From positions 1-41,161 of IMG/VR virus record IMGVR_UViG_3300046471_000236: a DNA stretch of 41,161 nucleotides; one strand, given 5' to 3'. The notes under the pieces are model-generated. The model saw only the letters and a program-made list of their open reading frames with translations, was not told the DNA's origin and did not search any database. The stretch comes from a virus. Shown piece by piece: positions 27,984-36,034 of this stretch (position 1 is the stretch's first letter; the number at the start of each line of letters is the position of its first letter). Both the position numbers and the translations under genes were made by a program.

Positions 27984-28333
27984 GCTTCAACTACCCAAAC
28001 ACCGCCGCCACAGCCACGCGCCTCCTGCAACGCTTTGGCGCCGCGTGCGCGATCAAGAGGCGGGGGCCGGAAGTCTACGACCCGGCGACAGGCGCGACCG
28101 CTCCAAGCTACACCAGCCTGCCAACCACGGCGACTGTCTTTGCCATGCCGCAGAAGTACATCGACGGCACGCTGATCCTGCAGGGCGATCAGCAGGCGTT
28201 TTGCGCGCCTGCGGTCGAGCCAAAGCAGGGTGATGCTTTCGACTGGCAGGGCAAGACATACGCCGTCATCTCGGTGAAGCCTGTATCGCCCGCTGGCGTG
28301 CCAGTTCTGTTCGAGGCGCAGCTACGTGGCTGA
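27980..28333 (+). CDS. Head-completion / neck protein
   Basis: 117 residues, GTG start. The N-terminal ATATRLLQRFGAACAIKRRG and the C-terminal KQGDAFDWQGKTYAVISVKPVSPAG pattern match small stopper proteins (HK97 gp10-adjacent, SPP1 gp16-like class) that close the portal after packaging. Mainly beta. The neighbours on both sides are connector and tail-completion genes. It overlaps the next by eight bases. Confidence 0.75.
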   Translation: MSFNYPNTAATATRLLQRFGAACAIKRRGPEVYDPATGATAPSYTSLPTTATVFAMPQKYIDGTLILQGDQQAFCAPAVEPKQGDAFDWQGKTYAVISVKPVSPAGVPVLFEAQLRG

Positions 28334-28955
28334 CAACAAGCAGTTTGCTCTTTCGATTGCTGCGTTTGCGGCAAAGGCGCCGGAAATGGCGCGCGAAGTG
28401 GCACGTAAAGCAAGCATTGATCTTCTAACAAACATTGTGTTGCGCACCCCTGTAGGAAACCCGGATGTTTGGAAAGTAAACCGCGAGTCGATCTATGCGC
28501 GGTCAATGACAAACAGTTTCGTTGACCGCATCAACTCGGACACCTTGAGCAATCCAAACAACCGCACAGCCACAGGCAAGCTAAAGAAAGGCGTCCGGGC
28601 AACTCTGCTTAAGCGGGCGACGAAGAAGGAACTGCGTGAAGCAAATCCGATCAAGGCTCCCGAGGGGTACGTTGGTGGGCGGCTGCGAGCCAATTGGGCT
28701 GTAACAATCAATTACGCAACAACTCGCACCGAGGACAGTCCAGACCCATCGGGCAATGCGACGATTTCGGCCGGTGCCGACGTCATCGGATCATGGGATG
28801 CCGAGGGATCTCTGTTCATGACCAACAACCTGCCTTACGCGATCCCTGTCGAGTATGGGCACAGCGGAGTTCAGGCCCCCTCGGGAATGGTTCGAATTTC
28901 TGCCACTGAGTTCACCGCATACATCAACAAAGCTGTCGCGGAGCTTCCCAAGTGA
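28326..28955 (+). CDS. Tail completion / HK97 gp10-like protein with an insertion
   Basis: 209 residues, GTG start. The frame is set by VARKASIDLLTNIVLRTPVGNPDVWK, then APEGYVGGRLRANWAVTI, and LPYAIPVEYGHSGVQAPSGM at the end; these are typical of HK97 gp10/tail-completion proteins. Between them, about residues 53-112 form a Lys/Arg/Asn-rich stretch (SIYARSMTNSFVDRI, TATGKLKKGVRATLLKR) that I do not recall in relatives. The gene looks AT-richer by eye than its neighbours (ACA, AAA, ATT codons). It probably sits at the head-tail joint. Confidence 0.78.
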   Translation: MADNKQFALSIAAFAAKAPEMAREVARKASIDLLTNIVLRTPVGNPDVWKVNRESIYARSMTNSFVDRINSDTLSNPNNRTATGKLKKGVRATLLKRATKKELREANPIKAPEGYVGGRLRANWAVTINYATTRTEDSPDPSGNATISAGADVIGSWDAEGSLFMTNNLPYAIPVEYGHSGVQAPSGMVRISATEFTAYINKAVAELPK

Positions 28956-29365
28956 GCAACAAGCTCTGCCGGCGCGCCATCGAGACGCGGCTCACCGCGT
29001 GGGCAGCCGCGCGCGCGCCTGCGTTGCCGATCGCTTACGAGAACGTGCCGTTCAATGCTCCTGCCGGCGCGTACCTGCGCGGCTTCCTATTGCCCGCCAG
29101 GACGGCCAGCGACGACCTTGCCGGCGCGCATCGCGAATACAGCGGTGTCTACCAGGTCAGCGTGGTCGCGCCGATCAACGCCGGCCCCGGTGCCGCAGAA
29201 GGGATCGCCGACGAACTGGCGGCCTTGTTCCCGCTCAACCAGCGCCTGACCGTTGCGGGCCTCGTGCTGCAGATCATCACCCCCGTCACTGCCGCGCAAG
29301 GCGCGCAGGACGTCACGTCTTTCATCGTGCCGGTCAGCTTCGGCTATCGAGCCGACACCACGTAA
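28952..29365 (+). CDS. Tail terminator (DUF4128)
   Basis: 137 residues, GTG start. AIETRLTAWAAARAPALPIAYENVPFNAPAGAYLRGFLLPA with the GVYQVSVVAPINAGPGAAEGIADELAALFP segment matches DUF4128, the lambda gpU-like tail terminator. It caps the tail tube and sets where the head joins. It is the last gene before a terminator and the tube gene. Confidence 0.85.
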   Translation: MSNKLCRRAIETRLTAWAAARAPALPIAYENVPFNAPAGAYLRGFLLPARTASDDLAGAHREYSGVYQVSVVAPINAGPGAAEGIADELAALFPLNQRLTVAGLVLQIITPVTAAQGAQDVTSFIVPVSFGYRADTT

Positions 29366-29388
29366 TCGCGCGATGAGCGCAGCAAACG

Positions 29389-29409
29389 GCCCCGCAAGGG
29401 GCTTTTTTT
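29389..29409 (+). terminator. Intrinsic terminator before the tail tube gene
   Basis: GCCCC-GCAA-GGGGC followed by seven Ts. Short stem, strong T-run. Confidence 0.85.
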
Positions 29410-29447
29410 ATGCCCGCTCGCCGGGCTTCTTCCTCTGAGGAACCCAC

Positions 29448-30098
29448 ATGGCAATCACTCTTCCCAATGGCGCGCTGGTCAACATCGCCAACGGCTACGG
29501 CTCGGCTATCGCTGTCACGGGCATCTCCAATGCATCCGAAGCGGTGTTCACCGCCGCCAACACGTTCGCCACGGGCGACTACGTCGAGGTGACCGGCACC
29601 GGCTGGTCGCGCCTAAACGACAAGGTCGTGCGCGTGAAGTCCGCCACGTCGACCACTTTTGTGGCCGAGGCGTACGACACGTCGAGCACGTCGATCTATC
29701 CGGCGGGCGGCGGCAACGTAGGCTCGGTGCGCAAGGTCACCGGCTTCACGCAGCTGTCGCAGATCCTCACCACCACGTCGAGCGGTGGCGATCAGCAGTT
29801 CCTGACCTACCAGCTCCTGGAAGCGGACGCACAGAAGAACATCCCGACGTTCAAGACCCCGTCGGTGATCACCCTGGAAGTGGCGGACGACCCGAGCCTG
29901 GCCGGCTACATCTTGGCCAAGGCGGCCAACGATGACCGCCTGCCCCGTGCCATCCAGATCGCTCTGCCGAACGGCGCAAAGCTGCTCTACAACTCGTACG
30001 TGAGCCTGTCGCCGGCGCCGTCGCTGACGGTGAACACGATCATGAGCGTGCAGGTCACGTTCTCGAACAAGAACGAGCCGGTGCGCTACGCCTCTTAA
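29448..30098 (+). CDS. Major tail tube protein
   Basis: 216 residues. Beta-rich (AVTGISNASEAVFTAANTF, ATGDYVEVTGTGWSRLND) with a C-terminal domain ending in SVQVTFSNKNEPVRY. This looks like the lambda V/HK97-type tail tube protein seen in siphophages. It has a terminator on each side, as expected for the most abundant tail protein. A good RBS (GAGGAA) precedes the ATG. Confidence 0.85.
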   Translation: MAITLPNGALVNIANGYGSAIAVTGISNASEAVFTAANTFATGDYVEVTGTGWSRLNDKVVRVKSATSTTFVAEAYDTSSTSIYPAGGGNVGSVRKVTGFTQLSQILTTTSSGGDQQFLTYQLLEADAQKNIPTFKTPSVITLEVADDPSLAGYILAKAANDDRLPRAIQIALPNGAKLLYNSYVSLSPAPSLTVNTIMSVQVTFSNKNEPVRYAS

Positions 30099-30113
30099 GG
30101 GCGATCCCCTACA

Positions 30114-30143
30114 GCCCCCGGTAGCTCCGGGGGCTTCTTTTTC
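30114..30143 (+). terminator. Intrinsic terminator after the tail tube gene
   Basis: AGCCCCCGG-TAGCT-CCGGGGGCT followed by TCTTTTT. Nine-bp perfect stem. Confidence 0.92.
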
Positions 30144-30157
30144 ATAAGGACGAGAAC

Positions 30158-30469
30158 ATGGCAAAGCTGAAGCTTTCACCCGATCCGACGTTTACGGCTG
30201 CGGTTGGCATTCCGGTGCACGGCACAGACCCTGCGCAGGTGTCATTCACCTTCAAGCACCGCGACCGGCCAGGCGTTCAGGCGTGGATGGAAGAAGTTGC
30301 CAACAAGACGGACGCAGAGGTTGTTTCATCGTGCGTAACCGGATGGGAGCTTGAAGACGAGTTCACGCCGGAGAACGTCAAGCGTCTCTGCGACAACTAT
30401 GGCGGCGCGGGCATGGCCATTTTCTCGGCCTACCTCGACGAGCTCCGGGGAGCCCGCGCAAAAAACTGA
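30158..30469 (+). CDS. Tail assembly chaperone (G-like)
   Basis: 103 residues. KLKLSPDPTFTAAVGIPVHGTDPAQVSFTFKHRDRPGVQAWM, then TGWELEDEFTPENVKRLCDNY, matches the phage tail assembly chaperone G class. The product binds the tape measure protein during tail assembly. It ends at a TGA right after a slippery A AAA AAC, and the -1 frame continues into a T domain. A strong ribosome-binding site is present (AAGGACG, ATG). Confidence 0.9.
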   Translation: MAKLKLSPDPTFTAAVGIPVHGTDPAQVSFTFKHRDRPGVQAWMEEVANKTDAEVVSSCVTGWELEDEFTPENVKRLCDNYGGAGMAIFSAYLDELRGARAKN

Positions 30470-30783
30470 AGGCGGTCGCGCGTGCGATCTATGAGAAGGG
30501 TCATGACGCGGCGGAACTCGCCTCGTTCGGCCTCACGCTCGAAGATTTTGACGACGCGGCCGTATCTGTCTGGCCGGATAACTTGCCGGCTTGCAACGTG
30601 TTTATCGCCATGGCAACGCAATGGCGAACCGGCGCGATCGGCGCAACCGGGCTTGACTATGGAGCCCTGCCAGCTGTTTTCCGGTTGGTAGGCGTGCCGC
30701 GCGCGAAATGGCCTGACACCTTCGAGTGTCTCCGCGTAATGGAGAGTGAGGCGATGAAGGTGATGGGAGAGAATCGTGGCTGA
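30158..30783 (+). CDS. GT fusion tail chaperone made by -1 frameshift
   Basis: Reading slips back one base at 30466, so base 30466 is read twice: join 30158-30466 and 30466-30783, about 208 residues. The T part has no start codon near the junction. It reads LKAVARAIYEKGHDAAELAS, then DFDDAAVSVWPDNLPACNVF, then QWRTGAIGATGLDYGALPAV, which is the DUF1799 signature of lambda GT-type chaperones. A few percent of ribosomes are expected to make it. The T part binds the tube protein, and the GT:G ratio sets tail assembly. Confidence 0.85.
30460..30466 (+). promoter_or_regulatory. -1 frameshift slippery site A AAA AAC
   Basis: Zero-frame codons are GCA AAA AAC TGA, giving the heptamer A AAA AAC immediately before the G stop. 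After slipping, the next codon is CTG at 30466. The stop lies one base downstream, and downstream GC-rich bases (GGTCGCGCGTGCGATC) could form structure. Confidence 0.85.
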
Positions 30784-33622
30784 TATCGCAAGCCTTGGCA
30801 TCAGGGTTACGACAGACGGCGTCCAGCAGGCTGCGGACAGCTTGGACAAGATGGCGGCTAGTGGCGAGCGCGCTGCTGCGGCTGCTCCGAAAGTTGCCAA
30901 GTCAGCCTCGGATGCCGCAAAGGCCTTTGATAAAGAGGCGGATTCGCTCGCAGCACTCATCAGCAAGATGGACCCTGCTGCGCGAAAGCTTGACGATATC
31001 GCTTCGGCGCAGGCGCGCTTGAACGCACTACAGAAGAATGGTGGAATCAGCTCGGCTGGCTTTAGCGAGCTGCAGTCCGCGCTTGACGCTGCGAAGAAGA
31101 AGATTGAAGGAACGAGTGATTCAGTCCACAGCTTCACGCTGAACAATGCTAATGCTCGCCGCGAACTAGGCCTTCTCGCCAAAGACATCGCAACGGGTAA
31201 CTGGGGCCGATTCCAGCAGTCGTTTGCGACACTCGCCGGTCAGTCGGGCGCCCTTGGCGCTGTATTCAGTGCCACGGGCCTAGCTATTGCAGCGCTTGCT
31301 GCACCTCTGGCTCTCATCACCGTCGGTGCAATCAAGGGCTATACCGAGGTCGATAAACTACGCTCTTCGCTGATCGCAACGGACGACGCGGCAGGCAATA
31401 GTGCATCGGCGCTTGATCATATGGCCTCATCCGTAGGCGAGGCCACGGGGAAATGGGGTGACGCTCGCAGGGCCGTCGAACTCTTCACGGCATCCGGCAA
31501 GGTTTCTGGGGCTGGCATCAGCGGGCTTGCTAAAGAAGCCGTGGACATGGCCACGGTGACGGGCGAGAGCATCGACAAAACCGTCGCCAAGATTATCGAG
31601 TTGGGCGAGAAGCCTGCCGAGACGATCGCCAAGCTCAATGAGACATACCATGTCCTGACAGCGGCTCAGTACGCGCATATTGCAGCGCTCGAAGAAGAGG
31701 GTCGAGTTTCCGATGCCGCCCGCCTAGCTAATGCCACGCTCAGCGACGAGATGGCCAAGCGAGCCAAAGAAGTCGAAGACAACTCTGGCTGGATCGTAAA
31801 ATCAGCGCACGCGGTGCGTGACGCATGGGATGAAGCGTGGGACGCGATAAAGCACGTTGGAAAGCCAGACTCGCTTACTGACCAGGTGAACGAGGTTCAG
31901 GGCAAGATCGATGCCTTGATGCACCCGCAACCAAAGACCGATCGGCAGGGTAATCTTGTTCAGAGTAATGCATCGGGCGCTGACGCCAGCGACCCGCGTG
32001 TCGTCGCCCTGCAAAACCAATTGGCCGACCTTCGCAAGAAGCAGTTCGATAGCGGCCTTGCGGACGTCAATAGTTCTCTCAGCGACCAAGCTGATGCCGA
32101 CTCTATCGCATCTCAGCAGCGCCTTGGGAAATTCGCGACGCCTCAGCAGAAGCTTGACGACACCCTCAAGAAAGCCAACATAGATCGGCTTCGCGCGCTC
32201 ACTGGCGTGGTCGACCCCAATGATCGCGCGAGAATCCAGGACGAATACAACGAGCAGGTCAGGCAGGCGAAGGATGCCTACAACGCCACGCTGAAGAAGC
32301 GTGACGGCGGCGCAAACAATGCCGATGAGAGTGCACAGTCAAATGCCTTCAAGGCCAACCTGGCATCTATCGTCGATGCCTACAAGAACGGGCAGGCCCA
32401 ACTCGATGCAGCGCGCAAGGCCGGCACGCTCTCTGATGAGGACTACTACAAGCAAGCCAATGACTTGCTGTGGAAGAACGAGGGCGATCAAGTAACGGCG
32501 ATTCAGGCCGAAATAAACCGCCTTCAGACACGTAAGGCGATCGGCGCAGAGCGCATCAGGCTCGATGGACAGATCAACCAGCTGGAGGCGCAGGCCGCTA
32601 AAGTCGAGGCCGACGCAGTCAGCAAGAGTGACGTTCTAGCCACCCAAGAGAAAGCGGGCTACGAGAAGCGGCAGCAGGCCATCGATGCTTATACGCAATC
32701 CCTTGACAAGGCCAATCAGGCAATACGGCGACAAGTGGATGCCGAAGTCGCGCGCGTGGGCATGGGTGAAAAGGAATACGAGCGTCAGCAGGCCATCAAT
32801 AAGGCCTATCAGGATCAGGCAGACAAAGAACAGGAGCTTGCTCTTAAGCTTCAGGCCGGTAGCCGGGGTGAGACTGGCGGCATCGACCAGCGCCAGTACG
32901 ATGCTGACGTGGCCGCCCTTCAGGCGGCGACAGATAAGCGAGTACAGATACTGCAAGACGGCTACGCGCAGATGGATGCAGCGCAGTCCGACTGGATGAA
33001 CGGCGCCAAGAAGGCCTTCGCCAACTATGCGGACAATGCCAGCAACATCGCCGGCCAGGTGCAAGGTGTGTTCACTGATGCCTTCAATGGCTTGGCGGAT
33101 GCCTTCGCAACTTTCGCCACGACAGGCAAGGCGAATTTCAAGGACCTGGCCACATCGATCATCGCGGACCTGATTCGCATCGAGACTCGCATCGCTATCT
33201 CGAAGGCGCTGCAGTCGATGTTCGGTGGCGGCCAGATGACGGACGGTCAGCAGTCGCAGCTTGCCAGCGGTGCCAGCGACTTCATCGACTCGGTAATCGC
33301 CAGCGCCAAGGGAAACGTGTTCACGTCGCCCGCGTTGTCTGCATACTCAGGCACAGTCGTTGACAAGCCCACCATGTTCGCGTTTGCTAAGGGTGCGGGA
33401 CTCATGGGTGAAGCGGGCCCTGAAGCGATCCTCCCTCTGACTCGCGGCCCCGACGGCAAGCTGGGCGTAACGGCCAGCTCGCAAAGCTCCGGCAGTAAGA
33501 GCGGCCCCGTCTCGATCAATCAGAACATCATCGTGCAGGGTCGCATGGACCGCCGCACGTCTCAGCAGATTGCCACGCAAAGCGCGCGCGAACAGCGTAT
33601 GGCGCAGTCGAGGAACGGATGA
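30776..33622 (+). CDS. Tape measure protein
   Basis: 948 residues, GTG start overlapping the T frame by eight bases. Alternating coiled-coil stretches (DSLDKMAASGERAAAAAPK, DAAKAFDKEADSLAALIS; QDQADKEQELALKLQ) surround a hydrophobic patch around residues 158-190 (LGAVFSATGLAIAALAAPL). A C-terminal tail tip-type segment (FAKGAGLMGEAGPEAILPLTRG) is the typical phage tape measure end. It sets tail length: at about 0.15 nm per residue, roughly 140 nm. It may also form the DNA channel at entry. Confidence 0.92.
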   Translation: MADIASLGIRVTTDGVQQAADSLDKMAASGERAAAAAPKVAKSASDAAKAFDKEADSLAALISKMDPAARKLDDIASAQARLNALQKNGGISSAGFSELQSALDAAKKKIEGTSDSVHSFTLNNANARRELGLLAKDIATGNWGRFQQSFATLAGQSGALGAVFSATGLAIAALAAPLALITVGAIKGYTEVDKLRSSLIATDDAAGNSASALDHMASSVGEATGKWGDARRAVELFTASGKVSGAGISGLAKEAVDMATVTGESIDKTVAKIIELGEKPAETIAKLNETYHVLTAAQYAHIAALEEEGRVSDAARLANATLSDEMAKRAKEVEDNSGWIVKSAHAVRDAWDEAWDAIKHVGKPDSLTDQVNEVQGKIDALMHPQPKTDRQGNLVQSNASGADASDPRVVALQNQLADLRKKQFDSGLADVNSSLSDQADADSIASQQRLGKFATPQQKLDDTLKKANIDRLRALTGVVDPNDRARIQDEYNEQVRQAKDAYNATLKKRDGGANNADESAQSNAFKANLASIVDAYKNGQAQLDAARKAGTLSDEDYYKQANDLLWKNEGDQVTAIQAEINRLQTRKAIGAERIRLDGQINQLEAQAAKVEADAVSKSDVLATQEKAGYEKRQQAIDAYTQSLDKANQAIRRQVDAEVARVGMGEKEYERQQAINKAYQDQADKEQELALKLQAGSRGETGGIDQRQYDADVAALQAATDKRVQILQDGYAQMDAAQSDWMNGAKKAFANYADNASNIAGQVQGVFTDAFNGLADAFATFATTGKANFKDLATSIIADLIRIETRIAISKALQSMFGGGQMTDGQQSQLASGASDFIDSVIASAKGNVFTSPALSAYSGTVVDKPTMFAFAKGAGLMGEAGPEAILPLTRGPDGKLGVTASSQSSGSKSGPVSINQNIIVQGRMDRRTSQQIATQSAREQRMAQSRNG

Positions 33623-34218
33623 CCACGGGATTCATCAACAAGCGCTTATCGCTGAGCGTTGAGTCCGGCTTTGTCGGTGGCCCTGAGTGGAGCACCGACA
33701 TCAAGCAGACCAGCGGTGGCCGGGAGGTGCGAAACAGGCTGTGGCAGTTCCCGAAGCACCGCTATACGGCGAGCCTGACCGTATTCACGCCAGCCAATAT
33801 CCAGGAGCTTCGCTCGCTGTTCTACGCGTGCGCTGGCCAGTGGGGCGTGTTCCGATTCCGCGACATGATGGACTACGTGGCCACAGGCGAGATCCTCGCC
33901 GTGTCATTTGGGTCGAAGACACCTGTCCAGCTCATCAAGACCTACACCTTCGGCGACCAGTCGTTCTCACGGCAGATTCAGGCGCCGGTGTCAGGTGCGG
34001 CGACCGTGTTTGACGCCGATGGCGTTACACCGATTTTTGGCAGCATGGACTACACGACAGGACTATTCACGCCGGCCGACCCGTGGCCGCATGCGACCGC
34101 TTTTTGGTCGGGCCAGTTCGATGTGTGGGTGCGCTTCGTCTCGGACTACGGCGCGCTCACAGCGGTCACGCTCAACGCGATGACGGCCGATATTGAGCTG
34201 CTTGAGGTGGCGGTTTAA
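33619..34218 (+). CDS. DUF2460 distal tail protein
   Basis: 199 residues. TTGFINKRLSLSVESGFVGGPEWSTDI, then EVRNRLWQFPKHRYTASLTV, then RFRDMMDYVATGEILAV and SMDYTTGLFTPA are characteristic of DUF2460 phage tail proteins (GTA-type distal tail ring). It connects the tube to the hub. It overlaps its neighbours by four bases upstream and one downstream. Confidence 0.9.
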   Translation: MTTGFINKRLSLSVESGFVGGPEWSTDIKQTSGGREVRNRLWQFPKHRYTASLTVFTPANIQELRSLFYACAGQWGVFRFRDMMDYVATGEILAVSFGSKTPVQLIKTYTFGDQSFSRQIQAPVSGAATVFDADGVTPIFGSMDYTTGLFTPADPWPHATAFWSGQFDVWVRFVSDYGALTAVTLNAMTADIELLEVAV

Positions 34219-35579
34219 TGCGCGCCATCTCCAGCCAGCTCAAGGCGCACCTTCAAGGATCCTCGACCAGTGTTTGCTACTTGCTCAAGGTAACGCCTGT
34301 GTCTGGCGCGGCTTTGTTTGGCATCACGACGCTTGACCACGACGTGACCTATGACGACGGGTCGGGGCCGCTGACGTATCGCGCCAAGCGAGGCTACACA
34401 TCGTTTGACGTGCAAACCCGAGCAGACCTATCGGTAGACAACTCGCAGGCCAAGGGGTTGCTGGCCGAGTATCCGGCCGACGGCGTGACGGCTGACGGGA
34501 TCGCGGCCGGATGGTACGACTCGGCCGGGTTCATCCAATACCTCGTCAACTACAACGACCTGACCATGGGTCACATAATCGTCAATAGTGGTCAGGTGGG
34601 GCAGGTGCAGAACCTGGACGACTTGACCATGTCCATGGAGATGCGTTCGCTCACCCAGATCTGCAAGCAGAACAATCTCCTTGAGCTGACGTCCATCACA
34701 TGTCGCGCCGATTTTGGCGATACGCGATGCAAGAAGGCCTACAAGTGGTGGCAGTCGACCGTGACCGCCGTAGGCGCCGAGCCAGACCGCACGTTTCAGG
34801 TTGATTCGTTTCGCAGCGTTCAGGTCAATACATCGTTCTTCTTAGGCGATGGCTCCACGAAAACAGCGCAGCTGAAGGACGAAACTGGCGCAACTGTATC
34901 GGCCAACTTCAGCGTCACGTCGATCACCAAGAATGGCGTTGGCCTCGTACCTGGAGCCGATTTCACAGTCAGCCCGTCTGGCGTGGTGACCTTCACGACG
35001 GCGCCGGCCATTCAGGCGATTTTGCTCTGGAACGGCAACTATGCGCTTTCGCCGGCCGGCACGGGTGCGGGCACGATAACCAATGTGCTCACGGGTGTTG
35101 GTGACGGAACGACCAAGAACTATCAGTTGCTCGACACGGTAGGAAACCCCGTCACAAGTGGCTTCTCGGTCTCGCATATTCGCCTTGATGGCGTGACCAC
35201 CACTGCATTCAGCATCAGCGGTGCAGGCGTTGTCACGTTCACCACTGCGCCACTCAATGGCCAGGAAATTCGCTGGGACGGATCCATTACACTGTCACCG
35301 GATGGGTACTTCGCGCCCGGCGTTGGTCAGTTCCTATCCGGTGACAACATCACCCGAAGCTTTGAGGTTGAATCGTTCGCCTCAGCCACGAACACCGTGA
35401 CGCTTTCCATTCCCCTTTACCTCGACGTGCAGATCGGCGATGTCCTGCAGATCCGCCAGGACTGCGACAAGTCGTGGACGATGTGCACGGGCCGCTATGC
35501 GAACGGCAACAACTTCCGCGGGGAGAAGGATCTGCCGCGCGCGGACTCGAACGACTTGATGGCCCCGAGCCAGACATGA
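34218..35579 (+). CDS. DUF2163/BR0599-type tail hub protein with two tandem inserts
   Basis: 453 residues. The N-terminal half (SSQLKAHLQGSSTSVCYLL, TTLDHDVTYDDGSGPLTYRA, MEMRSLTQICKQNNL) and the C-terminal RQDCDKSWTMCTGRYANGNNFRGEKDLP form the DUF2163/BR0599 family of GTA-like tail assembly proteins, with conserved Cys (DTRCKKAY, CDKSWTMC) as candidate iron or metal ligands. Between residues 210 and 355 lie two similar domains of 64 and 61 residues ending FTTAPAIQAILLWNG and FTTAPLNGQEIRWDG. These are absent in the family as I recall it and probably decorate the tail tip. Confidence 0.85.
   Translation: MRAISSQLKAHLQGSSTSVCYLLKVTPVSGAALFGITTLDHDVTYDDGSGPLTYRAKRGYTSFDVQTRADLSVDNSQAKGLLAEYPADGVTADGIAAGWYDSAGFIQYLVNYNDLTMGHIIVNSGQVGQVQNLDDLTMSMEMRSLTQICKQNNLLELTSITCRADFGDTRCKKAYKWWQSTVTAVGAEPDRTFQVDSFRSVQVNTSFFLGDGSTKTAQLKDETGATVSANFSVTSITKNGVGLVPGADFTVSPSGVVTFTTAPAIQAILLWNGNYALSPAGTGAGTITNVLTGVGDGTTKNYQLLDTVGNPVTSGFSVSHIRLDGVTTTAFSISGAGVVTFTTAPLNGQEIRWDGSITLSPDGYFAPGVGQFLSGDNITRSFEVESFASATNTVTLSIPLYLDVQIGDVLQIRQDCDKSWTMCTGRYANGNNFRGEKDLPRADSNDLMAPSQT
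34845..35282 (+). repeat. Tandem duplicated domain inside the BR0599-type gene
   Basis: Copy 1 is 34845-35036 and copy 2 is 35100-35282. Both start GDG(S/T)TK, have QL near the start, share FSV, then GVVTFTTAP, and end (L/R)WDG or WNG. Protein similarity is clear, but the DNA has diverged, so the duplication is old. Confidence 0.75.
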
Positions 35580-36034
35580 CGACTCGAGCCATTGGGCCTT
35601 TGCTTACCGATGACGAGCGGCAGGCATTCATCGAGTGCGCGCGTTCTCACGTAGCAGCGCGCACGATTTGGCGTCATCAAGGGCGCAGTGCACGGGGTCT
35701 TGATTGCGGCGGCCTGATTGCAGTCGCTCTAGCCGCAGCTGGGCGAACCGTGGCTGATGCGTTGGCCTATGGCCGCCGGCCGTACCGAAAGATGCTAGAG
35801 GCGACGCTTGAGGCGAACTTCGGCGCCCCACTGGAAAAGTCGTCACTCAAGCCAGGTGACATCGCCCTGATGCGATTCTCGGATAGCCAGCAGTGCTCGC
35901 ACGTCGGCATCGTCGCAGAACACCCGTCGGGCGGGCTGTCACTGATTCATGCCTTTGCCCAGGTAAAGCGTGTCGTCGAGCACCGCATCGACGCCGAATG
36001 GATGAACAACATCGCCGAGGTGTATCGACCGTGA
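35576..36034 (+). CDS. NlpC/P60 peptidase (tail-tip)
   Basis: 152 residues from the ATG at 35576, overlapping the upstream stop. The catalytic Cys44 lies in RGLDCGGLIAV, His109 in QCSHVGIVA, and a third polar residue His125 in LIHAFAQV, giving the Cys-His-His triad of NlpC/P60 enzymes. In siphophages this tail-tip peptidase cuts the cell-wall peptide to let the DNA through. It follows the BR0599 and precedes the hub gene, as in gene transfer agents. Confidence 0.9.
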   Translation: MTTRAIGPLLTDDERQAFIECARSHVAARTIWRHQGRSARGLDCGGLIAVALAAAGRTVADALAYGRRPYRKMLEATLEANFGAPLEKSSLKPGDIALMRFSDSQQCSHVGIVAEHPSGGLSLIHAFAQVKRVVEHRIDAEWMNNIAEVYRP

